Shown: positions 42,011 to 52,858 of the stretch, one piece after another
Layout of the letters: every line of letters begins with the position of its first letter
How positions within the stretch are numbered: the first letter of the stretch is position 1
From: Prorocentrum cordatum
Taxonomy: Eukaryota; Sar; Dinophyceae; Prorocentrales; Prorocentraceae
Direction: 5' to 3'
Assembly (NCBI GenBank): GCA_963575745.1
Contig: CAUYUJ010014562.1
Coordinates: 198,123 to 262,122, forward strand
DNA length: 64,000 nt
Position numbers and translations under genes: made by a program
Notes under the pieces: generated by a model
What the model was told of the DNA's origin: nothing
The model's database searches: none
What the model saw: only the letters and a program-made list of their open reading frames with translations

Positions 42011-43330
42011 GGGAGCCGCCAGGGGTGTTTTCACGGGCCCGTTCGCAGCCAGTTTATGGGGTTGTCTCAAGCGGTTTGCTTGTTTTCATGCCCAACATCC
42101 TTTGCTTTCATAGCAGATTGTGAGGATGTCTCAGGCGGGGTGCTGGTTTCAGCACCCCTCAGGGGAGCCGCCAGGGGTGTTTTCACGGGCCCGATCGCGG
42201 CCAGTTTGTGGGGTTGTCTCAGGCGGTTTGTTCTGTTCGTTTGCATGCCCAACATCTTTGGCTTTCAGAGCAGATTTTGAAGATGTCTCAGGGTGGGCGC
42301 TGGTTTCAGCACCCCTAAGGGAAGCCGCCAGGGGTGTTTTCGCGAACCCGTTCGCCGAACAGTTTGTGGGAATGTCTCAAGCGGTTTGCTTGTTTTCATG
42401 CCCAACATTTTTGGCTTGAAGATCAGATTCCGAGGATGTCTCAGGCAGGGTGCGGGTTCCAGCACCGTAAGGGGAGCCGCAAGGGGTGTTTTTACGGGCC
42501 CGATCGCGGCCAGTTTGTGGGGATGTCTCAGGCGGTTTGTTCTGTTCGTTTGCATGCCCAACATCTTTGGTTTTCAGAGCAGATTTTGAAGATGTCTCAG
42601 GGTGGGCGCTGGTTTCAGCACCCCTAAGGGAAGCCGCCAGGGGTGTTTTCACGAACCCGTTCGCCGAACAGTTTGTGGGAATGTCTAAAGCGGTTTGCTT
42701 GTTTTCATGCCCAACATCTTTGGCTTGAAGATCAGATTCCGAGGATGTCTCAGGCAGGGTGCGGGTTCCAGCGCCCTAAGGGGAGCCGCAAGGGGTGTTT
42801 TTACGGGCCGTTCGCGGCCAGTTTGTGAGGATGTCTCAGGCGGTTTGTTCTGTTCGTTTTCATGCCCAACACCTTTGGCTTTGCGAGCAGATTGTGCGGA
42901 TGTCTCAGGCAGTGCGCTGGTTTCAGCACCCCTAAGGGGAGCCGCCAGGGGTGTTTTCACGGGCCCGTTCGCTGCCAGTTTGTGGGGATGTCTCGGGCGG
43001 TTTGCTTGTTTTCATGCCCAACATCTTCGGCTCGAGTATCATATCCCGAGGATGTCTCAGGCGGGGCGTTGGTTGCAGCACCCCCAAAAGGAGCCGCCAG
43101 GGGTAGGACACGGGAGCGTTCGCGGCCAGTTTGTGGGGATGTCACAAGCGGTTTGCTCGTCTTCATGCCAAACATCCTTGGTTTTCATAGCAGATTGTGA
43201 GGATGTCTTAGGCGGGGCGCTGGTTTCAGCACCCCTAAGGAAAGCCGCCAGGAGGTAGAACACGGGCCCGTTCGCGGCCATTTTGCAGGGATGTCTCAGG
43301 CGGTTTGCTCGTTTTCATGCTGCGAGGAAT
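42011..43330 (+). repeat. Satellite of ~153 bp units, about 8.5 copies
   Basis: 'gagccgccaggggtgttttc' or close variants recur at about 42013, 42165, 42321, 42473, 42630, 42783, 42938, 43091 and 43241, spacing 150-157 bp. Each unit also has 'gtctcaggcggtttg' and 'catgcccaacatctttggct'. Alternate units are more alike than neighbours, suggesting a higher-order dimer. Short open frames inside are artefacts of the repeat. Confidence 0.92.
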
Positions 43331-43349
43331 GAGATGAGCGTGCTGTTCC

Positions 43350-43680
43350 GTTCCCTTGGGTCGTGGTCCGGCACGTACCCTCTGGGACGCACGGAGGAAG
43401 GAGTCGAGGCGTGCTGGTGCCTTGGGTCGTGTTCGGGCACGTACCGTCTGGGACGCACGCGGGAAGGAGTCGAGGCGTGCTGGTCCCTTGGGTCGTGCTC
43501 GGGCACATACCGTCTGGGACGCACGGAGGAATGAGTCGAGGCGTGCTGGTCCCTTGGGTCGTGCTCCGGCACGTACCCTCTGGGACGCACGGAGGAAGGA
43601 GTCGAGGCGTGCTGCTCCCGTGGGTCGTGCTCCGGCATTTACCCTCTGGGACGCTTGGAGGAAGGATTCACTCGTCTTCG
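43350..43680 (+). repeat. 66 bp tandem repeat, five copies
   Basis: 'ggcacgtaccctctgggacg' variants start at 43370, 43436, 43502, 43568 and 43634, exactly 66 bp apart. Since 66 is 22 codons, frames stay open on both strands; the peptides are low-complexity. Confidence 0.95.
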
Positions 43681-43796
43681 TCGGCTCTGTCGCCCATGTG
43701 GACGCGCTATTATAGTCAAGCGCTCATGAACAAACGCTCACTCAGGCATGGCATAAAACATGAGGTGCACATATGGGGAGCTCCACGCAGTGAGTA

Positions 43797-44173
43797 ATTA
43801 TTGCTCGGACGCCACCGATTCCAGAAAGAACGCACCTACTCATACACAGACTTACTCATACTCGGACCTACTCATACTCATACCGTCTCATGGTCTGACT
43901 TATTCAACACACAACATGCGGGCCTACTCATATTCAGAATTACTCATGCTGGGCCTCCTTCGTACCCAGATTTACTCATACCCAGGCTCGTTCCCAGACC
44001 TGCTCATACACAGACTTATTCATACTCAGACCTACACATAATCAGACCTTCGCATAGTTTGAGTTATTCAACGCACGGACTGAGACCTACTCATACTCAG
44101 ACCTAGTCATACCCAGACTCGCAAGGGGAGCCGCCAGGGGTGTTTTCACGGGCCCGTTCGCGGCCAGTTTGTG
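43797..44173 (+). repeat. Block X, copy 2, ending in a partial 153 bp satellite unit
   Basis: Repeats 'attgctcggacgccaccgat', then the 'ctactcatactcagac' phrases of 41690-42010, then 'gggagccgccaggggtgttt' through 'gcggccagtttgtg', the start of a satellite unit, where it breaks off. Confidence 0.88.
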
Positions 44174-44275
44174 CGCTGCGCGCGCCCCGATGGGCTCTGA
44201 GCGGCGCCCGCGCCGCAGCGCGGCGATTCGCATCCAAAGGGAAACGCAACTAAAATGATGCAGTCTACTCCGCCT

Positions 44276-45594
44276 TCACTTCCCGAGCTCCCCCCTCAGC
44301 CTCCGGGCCGCCCGCGCCGCTGCGCCCTCCTCGGAAAGCCCGCCATCGCCCGTCAAGGACATTGCTTCGCGGCCGACGGCCCGCATGGCACCCGCGTCGC
44401 AGTCCTTGCGGCGCGCGCCCCCGCTGGGTGCCACCTGTCGCTTCGACTCGAACTTCTGGCGCGCTGCAATGGGTCCATGCTTCTTGTGGAACATCTCCGC
44501 GCATTTCACGCCGTGGCCAGCTGGCCCTCTGGGCGCCGCCGCGGCCTTGGGCTTGGCCTCGGCTCTGGGTTTGGGCGAGCCCTTCGCCTTCGTCTTCTCC
44601 GCGCCCCCCCACCCCCTTCCCCCATCTCGTCGTCTTCGTAGCCCTCGTCGCGGGGCCTCGCCTTGACGGCTGCCTTGGCTTTGTCCCTGGAAGTCCGCTC
44701 GGCAAGCAGAGTCTCCTTCTCGTCGAGCGTGGGATTCGGCATCTCTGCGGCGATCGTCTCGCCGCCTCCGACATCCGCCGCGCAGAAACCTTGGTCGTCG
44801 CGCGCCGGGGGATATTCGCGCCTCCCCGAAGCGCTTTCGACAACGAACACGACGGCGTCGTAGTCCGCGCGCGCCGCGCGACTGCCCTCGCCCTGGCGGC
44901 ATAAAATGTACACGCGCGCGCGATCTGTGCGCGCGAGTGCATGCATAATTATAAGCGTACATATGTAGACATGGCACGAGACAGGACAACGAACGAACTG
45001 TTGCGGCAGCGCTCCTGCAGGCGCGCCCGCGGATGTGGGGCTTGCGACAGGAGGTCCACTGGCGGCGGCGAGACCAAGTCCACGAAGGCTGGCGGCCTCT
45101 GTTTCTCGGGCGTCTTGGCCGCGCGCCTGCGCAGCGACGCAGCCGCGCGCGCCGCGTAGATGCCGCTGCCCGCGCTCGAGGATCTCGGAGGCGCTGCCGC
45201 GGCAGAGGCGCGCGCGGCATCTGGCGACGGGGATGGAGTTACACGCGGCCCATCTTGCGCAGACGGGTCCTGGCGTGGGGGGGATGAATCTCTCTCGCCT
45301 GTCGCCGCGTTGCGCTCCTTGCCGCTCGCGTTGCTCGCAGCGCGCGAAGTCGCTGCCCCGCGCCTCTGCGCCTGCCCCTCCCCCGGCACCGTCTTGACCG
45401 ACGTGGCCCTGCTCGGCGGCGCGCGCCCCGCCCTGCGGGCAACGTTCATCAGAGACCTCATCGAGCCCATGTTGTGCTTGATTGTGCATTATGCATCGCC
45501 CTGCTCCGTCTTCGCCTCCTCGATCTCGGTGACGCGCTCGAGCGCCGTCGCCTGCGGGTCATCGTCCGTGAGCTCGCGCCTCGCGCGGGGCGTG
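44276..45594 (-). pseudogene. Minus-strand coding-like region, unknown protein
   Basis: On the minus strand, 45594-45500 reads 'RRELTDDDPQATALERVTE' and ends at a TAA (about 45509). The same frame then continues from an ATG at 45470 for 173 codons, Ala/Arg/Ser-rich with 'PPAFVDLVSPPPVDLLSQ'. Further on, other frames read 'MPNPTLDEKETLLAERTS' and, across a poly-C tract at 44602-44623, 'HGVKCAEMFHKKHGPIAAR', ending at 44276. The composition is acidic or basic and protein-like. The breaks may be introns or lesions; I cannot place splice sites. No family is recognised. Confidence 0.4.
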
Positions 45595-46239
45595 GTGGTG
45601 AACCGAAAACGCTACGCGCGTGTTGGTCCTCGAGTCGCGATGCCTTCGGGATGCAGGCGCCACGTTGCCTTGCTGACCCCCGCTTCCAGCAGCCCCCTTC
45701 CACGGGGGGGCATTTTTTCGAGGGGCGGAGGGGTGGGGGTCAGGGCGACGACAACCAAGGAACGAAAAGAGGACGGATGCGTTGACAGACGCACGATACG
45801 CGCGCGCGAACGAGCTCGATGGAAATTATCCAGGCGGAGCCGGCGCTAATCGTCAGCCCTAATTAGAGCGGAGCCAGCGCTGATCATTTCTGAACGAATC
45901 AGCACTAATAAGCGCATGCGATTAGTGTTGATAGCTAACGCGCGCAGATCGGAAGCTCGTGATAGAATCTACCCCTCGCCCGGGATTATCCGCACCCGTT
46001 GCCGCGTTGGAAATTTCATGCCATTCTGCCCCATCGCCCATTCTAAATGTGAGCTCGGACCATCCCAGCCAGGCCAGTATCGACGCGCCCCGTCACCCGC
46101 TGCCCATACAATGTGCGTGCACACCCGTTTATCAATTACCCTGGCGACGTACCCTACCCCTGCGCAATGCGGGGCATGAGTAGCTTCGGAGATGTTACAC
46201 GGAGGTGGTGACGTGACATGGGCGCATATACTTCTGCGA
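45595..46239. other. No recognisable gene; short repeats
   Basis: 'gcggagccggcgctaatc' and 'gcggagccagcgctgatc' occur at about 45835 and 45870. A ~100 bp segment at 46005-46110 ('ctgccccatcgcccattcta') is related to 49240-49360 ('ttgccccattgtccatccta'), a further dispersed repeat pair. Confidence 0.55.
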
Positions 46240-47830
46240 GCGGCAGTCGTGAGGCTCGCAGCCCCCCACGGATTGACGTGTCCCGCTCAGATCTGCCTGG
46301 TGCCTCGCTCCGCTGGCCCCACCAGCAGCCTTCGAAAGTGGCGATAGTTTCGCAGATCGCAGCCCCCCAGAGACGGCGATGTCCCGCTCGGGTCCGCGCG
46401 GTGCCGCGCTCCGCCGGACCGTCCCGCTCGGGTCCGCGCGGTGCCGCGCTCCGCCGGGCCCGCCGGCAGCCTTCGAACGTGGCGACAGTTTCGCAGATTG
46501 CAGCCCCCCAGGGACGGCGAGGCCCCGCTCAGATCCGCGCGGTGCCGACCCACCAGCAGCCCTCGAAAGTGGCGACAGTTTCGCAGATCGCAGCCCCCCA
46601 TGGACGGCGAGGCCCCGCTCAAACCCGCGCGGTGCTTCACTCCGCAGGACCCACCAGCAGCCCTCGACAGCGGCGACAGTTTCGCAGATCGCAGCCCCCC
46701 AGGCACGGCGAGGTCCCGCTCAGATCTGCGCGGTGCCTCACTCCGCTGGACCCACCAGCAGCCCTCGAAAGTGGCGGCAGTTTCGCAGATCGCAGCCCCC
46801 CTAGGGACGGCGAGGTCCCGCTCAGATCCGCGCGGTGCCTCGCTCCGCAGGACCCACCAGCAGCCCTCGAAAGTGGCGGCAGTTTCGCAGATCGCAGCCC
46901 CCCTAGGGACGGCGAGGTCCCGCTCGGATCCGCGCGGTGCCTCGCTCCGCAGGACCCACCAGCAGCCTTTGAAAGTAACGACTTTTTCGCAGATCGCAGC
47001 CCCCCAGGCACGGCGACGTCCCGCTCAGATCTGCGCGGTGCCTCACTCCGCTGGACCCGCCAGCAGCCCTCGAACGCGGCGACAGTTTCGCAGATTGCAG
47101 CCCCCCAGGGACGGCGAGGTCCCGCTCAGATCTGCGCGGTGCCTCGCTCCGCAGGACCCACCAGCAGACCTCCAAAGTGGCGACAGTTTCGCAGATCGCT
47201 GCCCCCCAGGGACGGCGAGGTCCCGCTCAGATCCGCGCGGTGCCTCACTCCGCAGGACCCACCAGCAGCTCCGAGAGCGGCGACAGTTTCGCAGATCGCA
47301 GCCGCCCAGGGACGGCGAGGTCCCGCTCAGATCTGCGCGGTGCCGTGTTCCGCAGGACCCACCAGCAGCCTTCGAAAGTGGCGGCAGTTTCGCAGATCGC
47401 AGCCCCCTAGGGACCGCGAGGTCCCACTCAGATCCGCGCGGTGCCACTCCGCAGGGCCGCCAGCAGCCCTCGAATGTGGCGACAGTTTCGCAGATCGCAG
47501 CCCCCCAGGCACGGCGAGGTCCCGCTCGGATCCGCGCGGTGCCTCATACCCCAGGACCCACCAGCAGCAGCCCTCGAAGGCGGCGACAGTTTCGCAGATC
47601 GCAGCCCCCCCATGGACGGCGAGGCCCCGCTCAAACCCGCGCGGTGCCTCACCCCCCAGGGCCCACCAGCCGCCTTCGAAAGTGGCGACAGTTTCGCAGA
47701 TCGCTGCCCCCCAGGGACGGCGAGGTCCCGCTCAGATCCGCGCGGTGCCTCACTCCGCAGGACCCTTCGAACGTGGCGACCGTTTCGCAGATCGCAGCCC
47801 CCGCAGCCCCCCAGGGACGGCGAAAACAGG
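46240..47830 (+). repeat. Satellite of 101-102 bp units, about 16 copies
   Basis: 'tttcgcagatcgcagccccc' recurs at about 46580, 46681, 46782, 46884, 46986, 47087 and so on to about 47785, spacing 101-102 bp. Units also carry 'cgctcagatccgcgcggtgc' and 'ccaccagcagccctcgaaag'. Units of 102 bp keep a 34-codon repeat in frame, so a frame of 569 codons is open from 46218 to 47927. It shifts phase at 101 bp units, so I treat it as a satellite, not a gene. Confidence 0.93.
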
Positions 47831-47929
47831 GGGGGCGGGAGAAGGACGCGACCACGCCCCTCTATTCAAAATGAATACCCAACCAAGGAGGGTTGGGACA
47901 AATCAGCAGTTTCAAAATATCCCTTAAAC

Positions 47930-48320
47930 ATATGGGACGAAGTGCATGCGCGCGCGTCGTCGCGCGCGCATGCCGAAATCATTCAACAACCGTAAATGTC
48001 GAAAGGGTGCCACAATGGAGTGTCGAACAAACGCAACGACGTGTGGTTTCGGAACAGGGATGTTCAAACAAAGCTTGTGCTCGCGCTCCTGCGCATTCTG
48101 GGGAAAACCATAAGTTTTCCAATTTCATGAAATGCTACCAATATGGTTTCGCGCGCGTGCATGTCGACATCGCTCGAACGCCCTGGCGCGCGCACTTGCG
48201 CAATAATCCTCTGCAACGAACGGGGCGAAGTGCACGCGCGCGTCGCCGCGCGCGCGCATGCCGCAATCCGTCAAAAACCTTAGGTGTCAAAACTGAGTGC
48301 CCGAAAACCATATAAAAACA
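47930..48320 (+). repeat. Repeat family with 'gcgcgcgtcgtcgcgcgcgc' cores, left cluster
   Basis: Units combine 'gggacgaagtgcatgcgcgc', a GC palindromic core, and 'atgccgaaatcattcaacaa', then AT-richer sequence with 'gtgtcaaaactgagtgccc'. Copies begin at about 47933 and 48226. A partial unit lies at 48418-48465. Confidence 0.7.
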
Positions 48321-49375
48321 CATGTATCAGCAACGGCAGTTTTGAAAACAACCTGCGCTCGCGCTGGTGGGAATCCTTAAGAAGACAATCTTTTTCAACA
48401 TGTTCATAGAATTTTGTCTCTCGCGCCGCATGCCGAAATCATTCGAGCGCCCTTGCGCGCGCGCTGGGGGGGGGGGGGGGGGGCATCTGCGTGAACGAGA
48501 CAACGCGGGCCACTCTCGCGCGTCGGCCGCGCGCGCATTTATCTTTCATCACCGACGCGAGGACGCCGTCATCGTAGTCGGCGTAATCAGCTTCGGCGCC
48601 GTCATTGGCCGTGTCGTCGCCGCTGTTAGCATCGTTACAATCGCCGCTACTAGCATCATCGTGTCTACCGTTCTCGACGTTGCCATGGTACCGCCCCCTC
48701 CAAAACCGTCATCGCCGACGCGAAGACGCCGTCATTGTCTCCGGCGTGATCAGCATCGGCGCCGTCATTAGCCTTGCCGTCGTCATTGCCACCTTCGTCA
48801 CCATCGCTACTCTCGTAATCGTGTCTACCGCTGTCCGCGTCGCCGCGATACCGCGCCCGCCCAAGTCACCGACTCGCACTGACGTGCCCGCTGGGAATAC
48901 CACGCGGTCAGCGCCACTGCGGCCGCGCCGGTCGCGCCAAAGTAGCCGGCCGCTGCGCGCGCGAGCGTGCGCGCGTTAACGCGGCCGCAAGGATGCACCA
49001 GCCAACGCCAAGCACTCATCGCCATCGCCGCCGCGTGGGTTTTGCAAAACAAGTCGCGGGTGGGTGGGTGAGATGTTTTCAAGAGCATCGGAGGTGGTCA
49101 AGCGCGGTGCAAGGAGCAGCGGAGTCAGCGCTTTGTAGTTCGGCAGGGTGAATTGCACCACGTACATTTTCTGGTCGAAAAAGAATTTGCATTTCACCCT
49201 CCTCCAGACTTAAAAGTGCAACTTTTCGCATTGCAATGTACGTGTAATTTTGCCCCATTGTCCATCCTAAATATGAATTCGTATCATCCCACTTAAACGA
49301 GTATCGCCCCCCCCCGCCTAATCCACCGCAGAAGCTACGATGCGCGCGCATTCGTTGATCCCAAATCATAAAATG
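48321..49375. other. No recognisable gene; G-run and a 163 bp tandem duplication
   Basis: An 18-base G homopolymer sits at 48466-48483. A tandem duplication is at 48550-48875. The remainder shows no domain. Confidence 0.5.
48550..48875 (+). repeat. Tandem duplication (~163 bp) with a hydrophobic frame in each copy
   Basis: Copies start 'ccgacgcgaggacgccgtca' and 'ccgacgcgaagacgccgtca' about 163 bp apart. In each, one frame encodes a hydrophobic stretch ('EDAVIVVGVISFGAVIG' and 'EDAVIVSGVISIGAVIS'). The offset puts them in different frames, so they do not form one protein as the sequence stands. Confidence 0.65.
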
Positions 49376-49800
49376 TCATGAATCCTCTGCAACGAGTAAG
49401 ACGACATGCACACGCGCGCGTCGTCGCGCGCGCGTCCCAGAATCCTTCAAGCACTTCGATGTCGCGAGGATTTCAAGTCCGTGCGTCCACAAAACATATA
49501 GAGCACATGTTTCGCAACACGAAATGTCAAGAAAAGCTTGCGCGTGCATTCTTGCGAATTCTTGCGAAACCCATCGGTGTTTCAAAATTTTCAGAACATT
49601 ATACCAAGCGGGTTTGGCGCGCGCGCAGGTCGAAATCGTTCGAGCGCTTTGGCGCGCGCGTTGTCGCTATAACCGTTTGCAAATGGGACGAAGTGCGCGC
49701 GCGCGCTCGCGTCGTCGCGCGCGCGAGCCAAATCCTTGCAAACAACCGTTGTTTGGTCAGGTTTTCAAAACCGAGTGTCAAAGCAAATGCTGCAAACACT
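49376..49800 (+). repeat. Repeat family with 'gcgcgcgtcgtcgcgcgcgc' cores, right cluster
   Basis: Units at about 49381 and 49683 share 'cctctgcaacgagtaagacg' or 'gtttgcaaatgggacgaagt', the GC core, and trailing 'cttcaagcacttcgatgtcg' or 'cttgcaaacaaccgttgttt'. Same family as 47930-48320. Confidence 0.7.
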
Positions 49801-49904
49801 GGGTTTGGCAACAAGGATTGCGAAGTCCTTGCGGCCGGGGCCCCCGACCCTGGATGGGGAACGACGACAGCGGCGGGGCGGTGACGACGACGATGTTGAC
49901 ATGG

Positions 49905-50812
49905 GTCAGAGTCCTCATGGATGCTTCTTTGGGGCCTCTTGGGGGCCTTTTGGGGGTCTCTGGGGGCTCGCTGCGGGCCTCTTCGGGGCCTTCTGGGGCC
50001 TCTTGGGGGCCTCGGGGTCCTTCCTGGGGGCCTCTCGGGGCCGAGGGCTCGGAATGTCCGTTGTGGTCCCTCGTGTGGGCACCCTCTTGGAGCCGTCTTG
50101 GGGGCCTCCTGAGCCGTCTTGGAGGAGTTTGGGGCCGTTTTGGGACCCTCTAAGGCTGTTTTGGGTCCCTCCTGGAGCCCTCTTGGGCCGTCTTGGGGCG
50201 ATATGGGGAGCCTCTTGGGCCGTCGTGGAGCGCCTGGAAGCGGTGGGGGCGAAAACGTCGAAATGCTTCAAAAACGAGTAGGACATTATATGTATCCTTT
50301 TGGGGCTTTCTGGGGAGCGGGTGTTCGTGGAGGCCTCTTGGGGCGTCTTGCAGGGCCCTTGGGCCGCCTGGAGGCCGCCCAGGCGGCCAAGGGCATCCAA
50401 GACGCCCTCAGAGAGCCCAAAAAGGCTTCCAACAGGCCCAAGAGCGCCCCAAGATTGCCCAGAAGGACCCCGAAAGGACCCTGAGGAGGCCAACGACATT
50501 TATTTTAAGTTGGTTTTTGTATGTTTCTGGACTCTCGCCTTCCCGGGCTTCCGACGGCCCAGGACGGCTTGAGAGACCCCGAAGATCTTCCCAAGAAGCC
50601 CCCGGGGGCCCCAGAGGGTCCCAAAACGGCCCAAGAGGGCCCTTAGAGGCTCCCGAAGGAGCTTCAAGTGGGTCCATGAGGCCCCCAAGAGGGTCCCAAG
50701 CGGCCCCGAGGAAAGCTCCGAGATTGCCGAAGGCCTCCAAGACGCCCAGAGACGGCCCCAAAGGGCCCCAGGACGGCCCAAGCGGGCCCCAAGAGGGGAG
50801 GCATGTGTGTGC
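49905..50812. repeat. Degenerate 'ttgggggcctc' repeat, inverted at its centre
   Basis: 49905-50275 is built of 'tcttgggggcc' phrases. 50365-50812 is built of the complementary 'ggcccccaagag' phrases. The two halves are inverted relative to each other around about 50300. The centre holds a palindrome 'ttgggccgcctggaggccgc' with its inverse. A related C-rich segment occurs at 63360-63520. Confidence 0.65.
50490..50620 (+). repeat. Repeat D, left copy (just outside the outer YR element)
   Basis: 'gtttctggactctcgccttc' and 'cgggcttccgacggcccagg' match 63335-63450 ('gtttggattctcgcttcttc', 'cgggcttccgacggaccagg') in the same orientation. Confidence 0.7.
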
Positions 50813-50895
50813 GGGGCACGTAATTGCTTGAGCCCCTTTTGAGATGTTGCAGCCCCTTCAGAAGCAGTCCCTCCGCCGCTGCTGGGGCTCAAGCT
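50801..50895 (+). repeat. A1 repeat (left split direct repeat of outer element)
   Basis: About 95 bp from 'gcatgtgtgtgcggggcacg' to 'gctgctggggctcaagct', matching A2 at 63048-63144 at about 90%, including 'acgtaattgcttga' and 'gcagtccctccgccgctg'. Confidence 0.9.
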
Positions 50896-50905
50896 TTCAG
50901 CGGGT

Positions 50906-51733
50906 ATGCTTCCGAAGCAGTGCCCGGCCAGCTTGCTCGGGGCCGTGCTCACCTTTTGGGCAGCCTTCACGGTCCGCGGGGGATTCGGCCCCTTGGCCCC
51001 GGCGGCGGACGTTGAGGGCTGGCAGCGGACCGGGCCAGGCCACGAGCTGGAGGCCAGCTCGACAGCTACCACCACCACGCTGCTGTCCACGACCTCGACG
51101 GTGGGTGACTGCAGAAGCCCGGCGCCTGTGGCGCCAGTGCCGGCCGCGCCGCAGCCGCTGCGGGTGGTCGGAGTTGGGCTGACGGCCACGGTGGAGGTCC
51201 CGCGCGCCGCGCTGGTTGGAGCCGCGGCCGCTGGCGCCTGCGGCGCCGCCTGGAGGCAGCTGACGCGGCGCTGCTCGGCGAGGATCGCCCTCGAGCCGAT
51301 CGGCGAGGCCAGGATCCATGTGGCGCAATGGCGGCGCCGCTGCCAGATGCGGCCGCTGGGCTGCTGATTTTGGTTCAGTACGAGGAAGATGCGGGCTGGA
51401 CTCACGAGAGGTTGCTGCTGTGGCCGAGTGCCGCCGATGGCTCGGAGTGGATGGTGTACGCGGCGGGGGCCGACTTGCATGCAGAGGCCTGGACGGACTA
51501 CCGCTCCGCAGTGACGTGGACGGGCAGGAGGCGTTCCCCCACCTCGCGTTCGGAACGTTGTCGCGTTCAACAGGCCTCTGCTCGACGCCGAGGTGATCAG
51601 CCTCCTGAGGCGCGCTCGGGGCGAGGTCGTGCTGGAGCATGGCAGCGATGCCGCGGACTGGCGGGCGCAGGGCGCAGTTGACTGGAACGGTGGGCGGCTG
51701 GCCGTGCCTCCCGCGACGGCGGTGGAGGTGCCA
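50906..51733 (+). pseudogene. Outer element gag-like ORF, N-terminal part
   Basis: Starts at 50906, 11 bp after A1. The first frame (to a stop at 51365) has a hydrophobic N-terminus ('LLGAVLTFWAAFTV'). Similarity then continues in the next frame from about 51328 ('LLILVQYEEDAGWTHERLL') and returns to the first frame at 51554 ('NVVAFNRPLLDAEVISLLRR') up to a TGA at 51734. I recognise this as the gag-like protein that precedes RT in dinoflagellate YR elements. Its function is presumed to be structural; no nucleocapsid knuckle is visible in this part. Confidence 0.6.
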
Positions 51734-51736
51734 TGA

Positions 51737-52858
51737 GTGCGGCGGCGGTTGCGGCGCAAGCACTCGGCGGCCCAGACCGAGCCCGCCGCCTTGCCGCTCG
51801 CCGACGGCGGGGTGCCGCCGCCTCTGCCGCCTGAGTCACAGCCCCCCGGGTGCTGGGTGCTGGCGTCGATGGATGCCGGCGACGCGTTCGGGCGCGAGCT
51901 CGAGCTGAGTGCCGCTGCGATCCTTCGAGAGCGACGCGGGCTCGACCGAGGCGCCGATGGTGAGTGGGTTCCGATCGAGTGCGTCACGACAGAAGAGATC
52001 GAGAGCTGGCGCGGCGCCGAGATCGCGGCGGCCGATCGGCTGAGGCCTGCGAGGGCCAGGCTGGACGATCGCTTCTTCCGTGCTGGTTGGGTTGGGGGCG
52101 CTCGCGCGCCACCCGCGGAGCCTGCTGGGGCAGGCGCCGCAGCTGCTGACAGTGCTGGACAGGGCGACCTCCGCACTTGTTGGATCGACGTGGACGAGAC
52201 GGGAGCCCGTTTCAAAGAGTGGCGCAAGGTGGTGCAGGAGAGAATGCAGGAGGCCTTCTCGGACTCCAGCTTGCGCGGACCGCCCGCCCGCTTGGAGGTG
52301 CGCCGCAAGATGTGCCGCCGCGGCGGCGCGCCGAAGATCTGGTTCCAGGAGTGGTGCAAGGAGGCAGGGATCTCTCGGCGAGACCGAGCATACCACGAGG
52401 TGCAAACACTCATAGGGTGTTCGTACCTCGCGGGCGCCTACGGCCAGGTGAACATGGGGGCGCTCGCGTCTCTGGAGGTGGTCGCTCGCCGGCTGCTGGA
52501 GTGCACGGGGGCCTACGCGCGCGGGGCGGACCGCGCCAACTGGGCCGCGGCGAAGCACCTGGCGGGGACTACCAACCCGCAGGACTTGGTGCCGGACGCG
52601 CTGCGGAGCTTCGCGAGCCGGCTCAGCAAGGAGGAGCGCAAGCTGGAGGCGCGTCGGGCGCGCGCCAAGGCCCCTGGCGGCGCGCCAGGCGACGGCGGCC
52701 GCGGGGCTGCTGCGGCGGCTGCAGGAGCTGGTGGGCTGGCGCTCCCTGGAGGCGGCGCGGCAGGAGAGGGCGCTAAAGATGGCGGAGACGGTGGCCGCGG
52801 CCGCGGCCGCGGACGCAGTGGCGGGCGGGGCTGCGGGCTTCGCCCGCTGGACACATGA
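51737..52858 (+). pseudogene. Outer element gag-like ORF, C-terminal part
   Basis: Continues in the same frame after the TGA at 51734-51736, with no ATG at the start, so the stop is a lesion or a read-through site. It includes 'TCWIDVDETGARFKEWRKVV', 'KIWFQEWCKEAGISRRDRAY' and 'NMGALASLEVVARRLLECTG', conserved features of this gag-like family. The tail is Gly/Arg-rich (from about 52690), likely for nucleic-acid binding. The stop codon overlaps the start of the next ORF (ATGA at 52855-52858). Confidence 0.65.

Noticed and set aside
41690-44173. CRISPR array
   Set aside because: Units are contiguous satellites without unique spacers, in a eukaryotic context with no cas-like genes.
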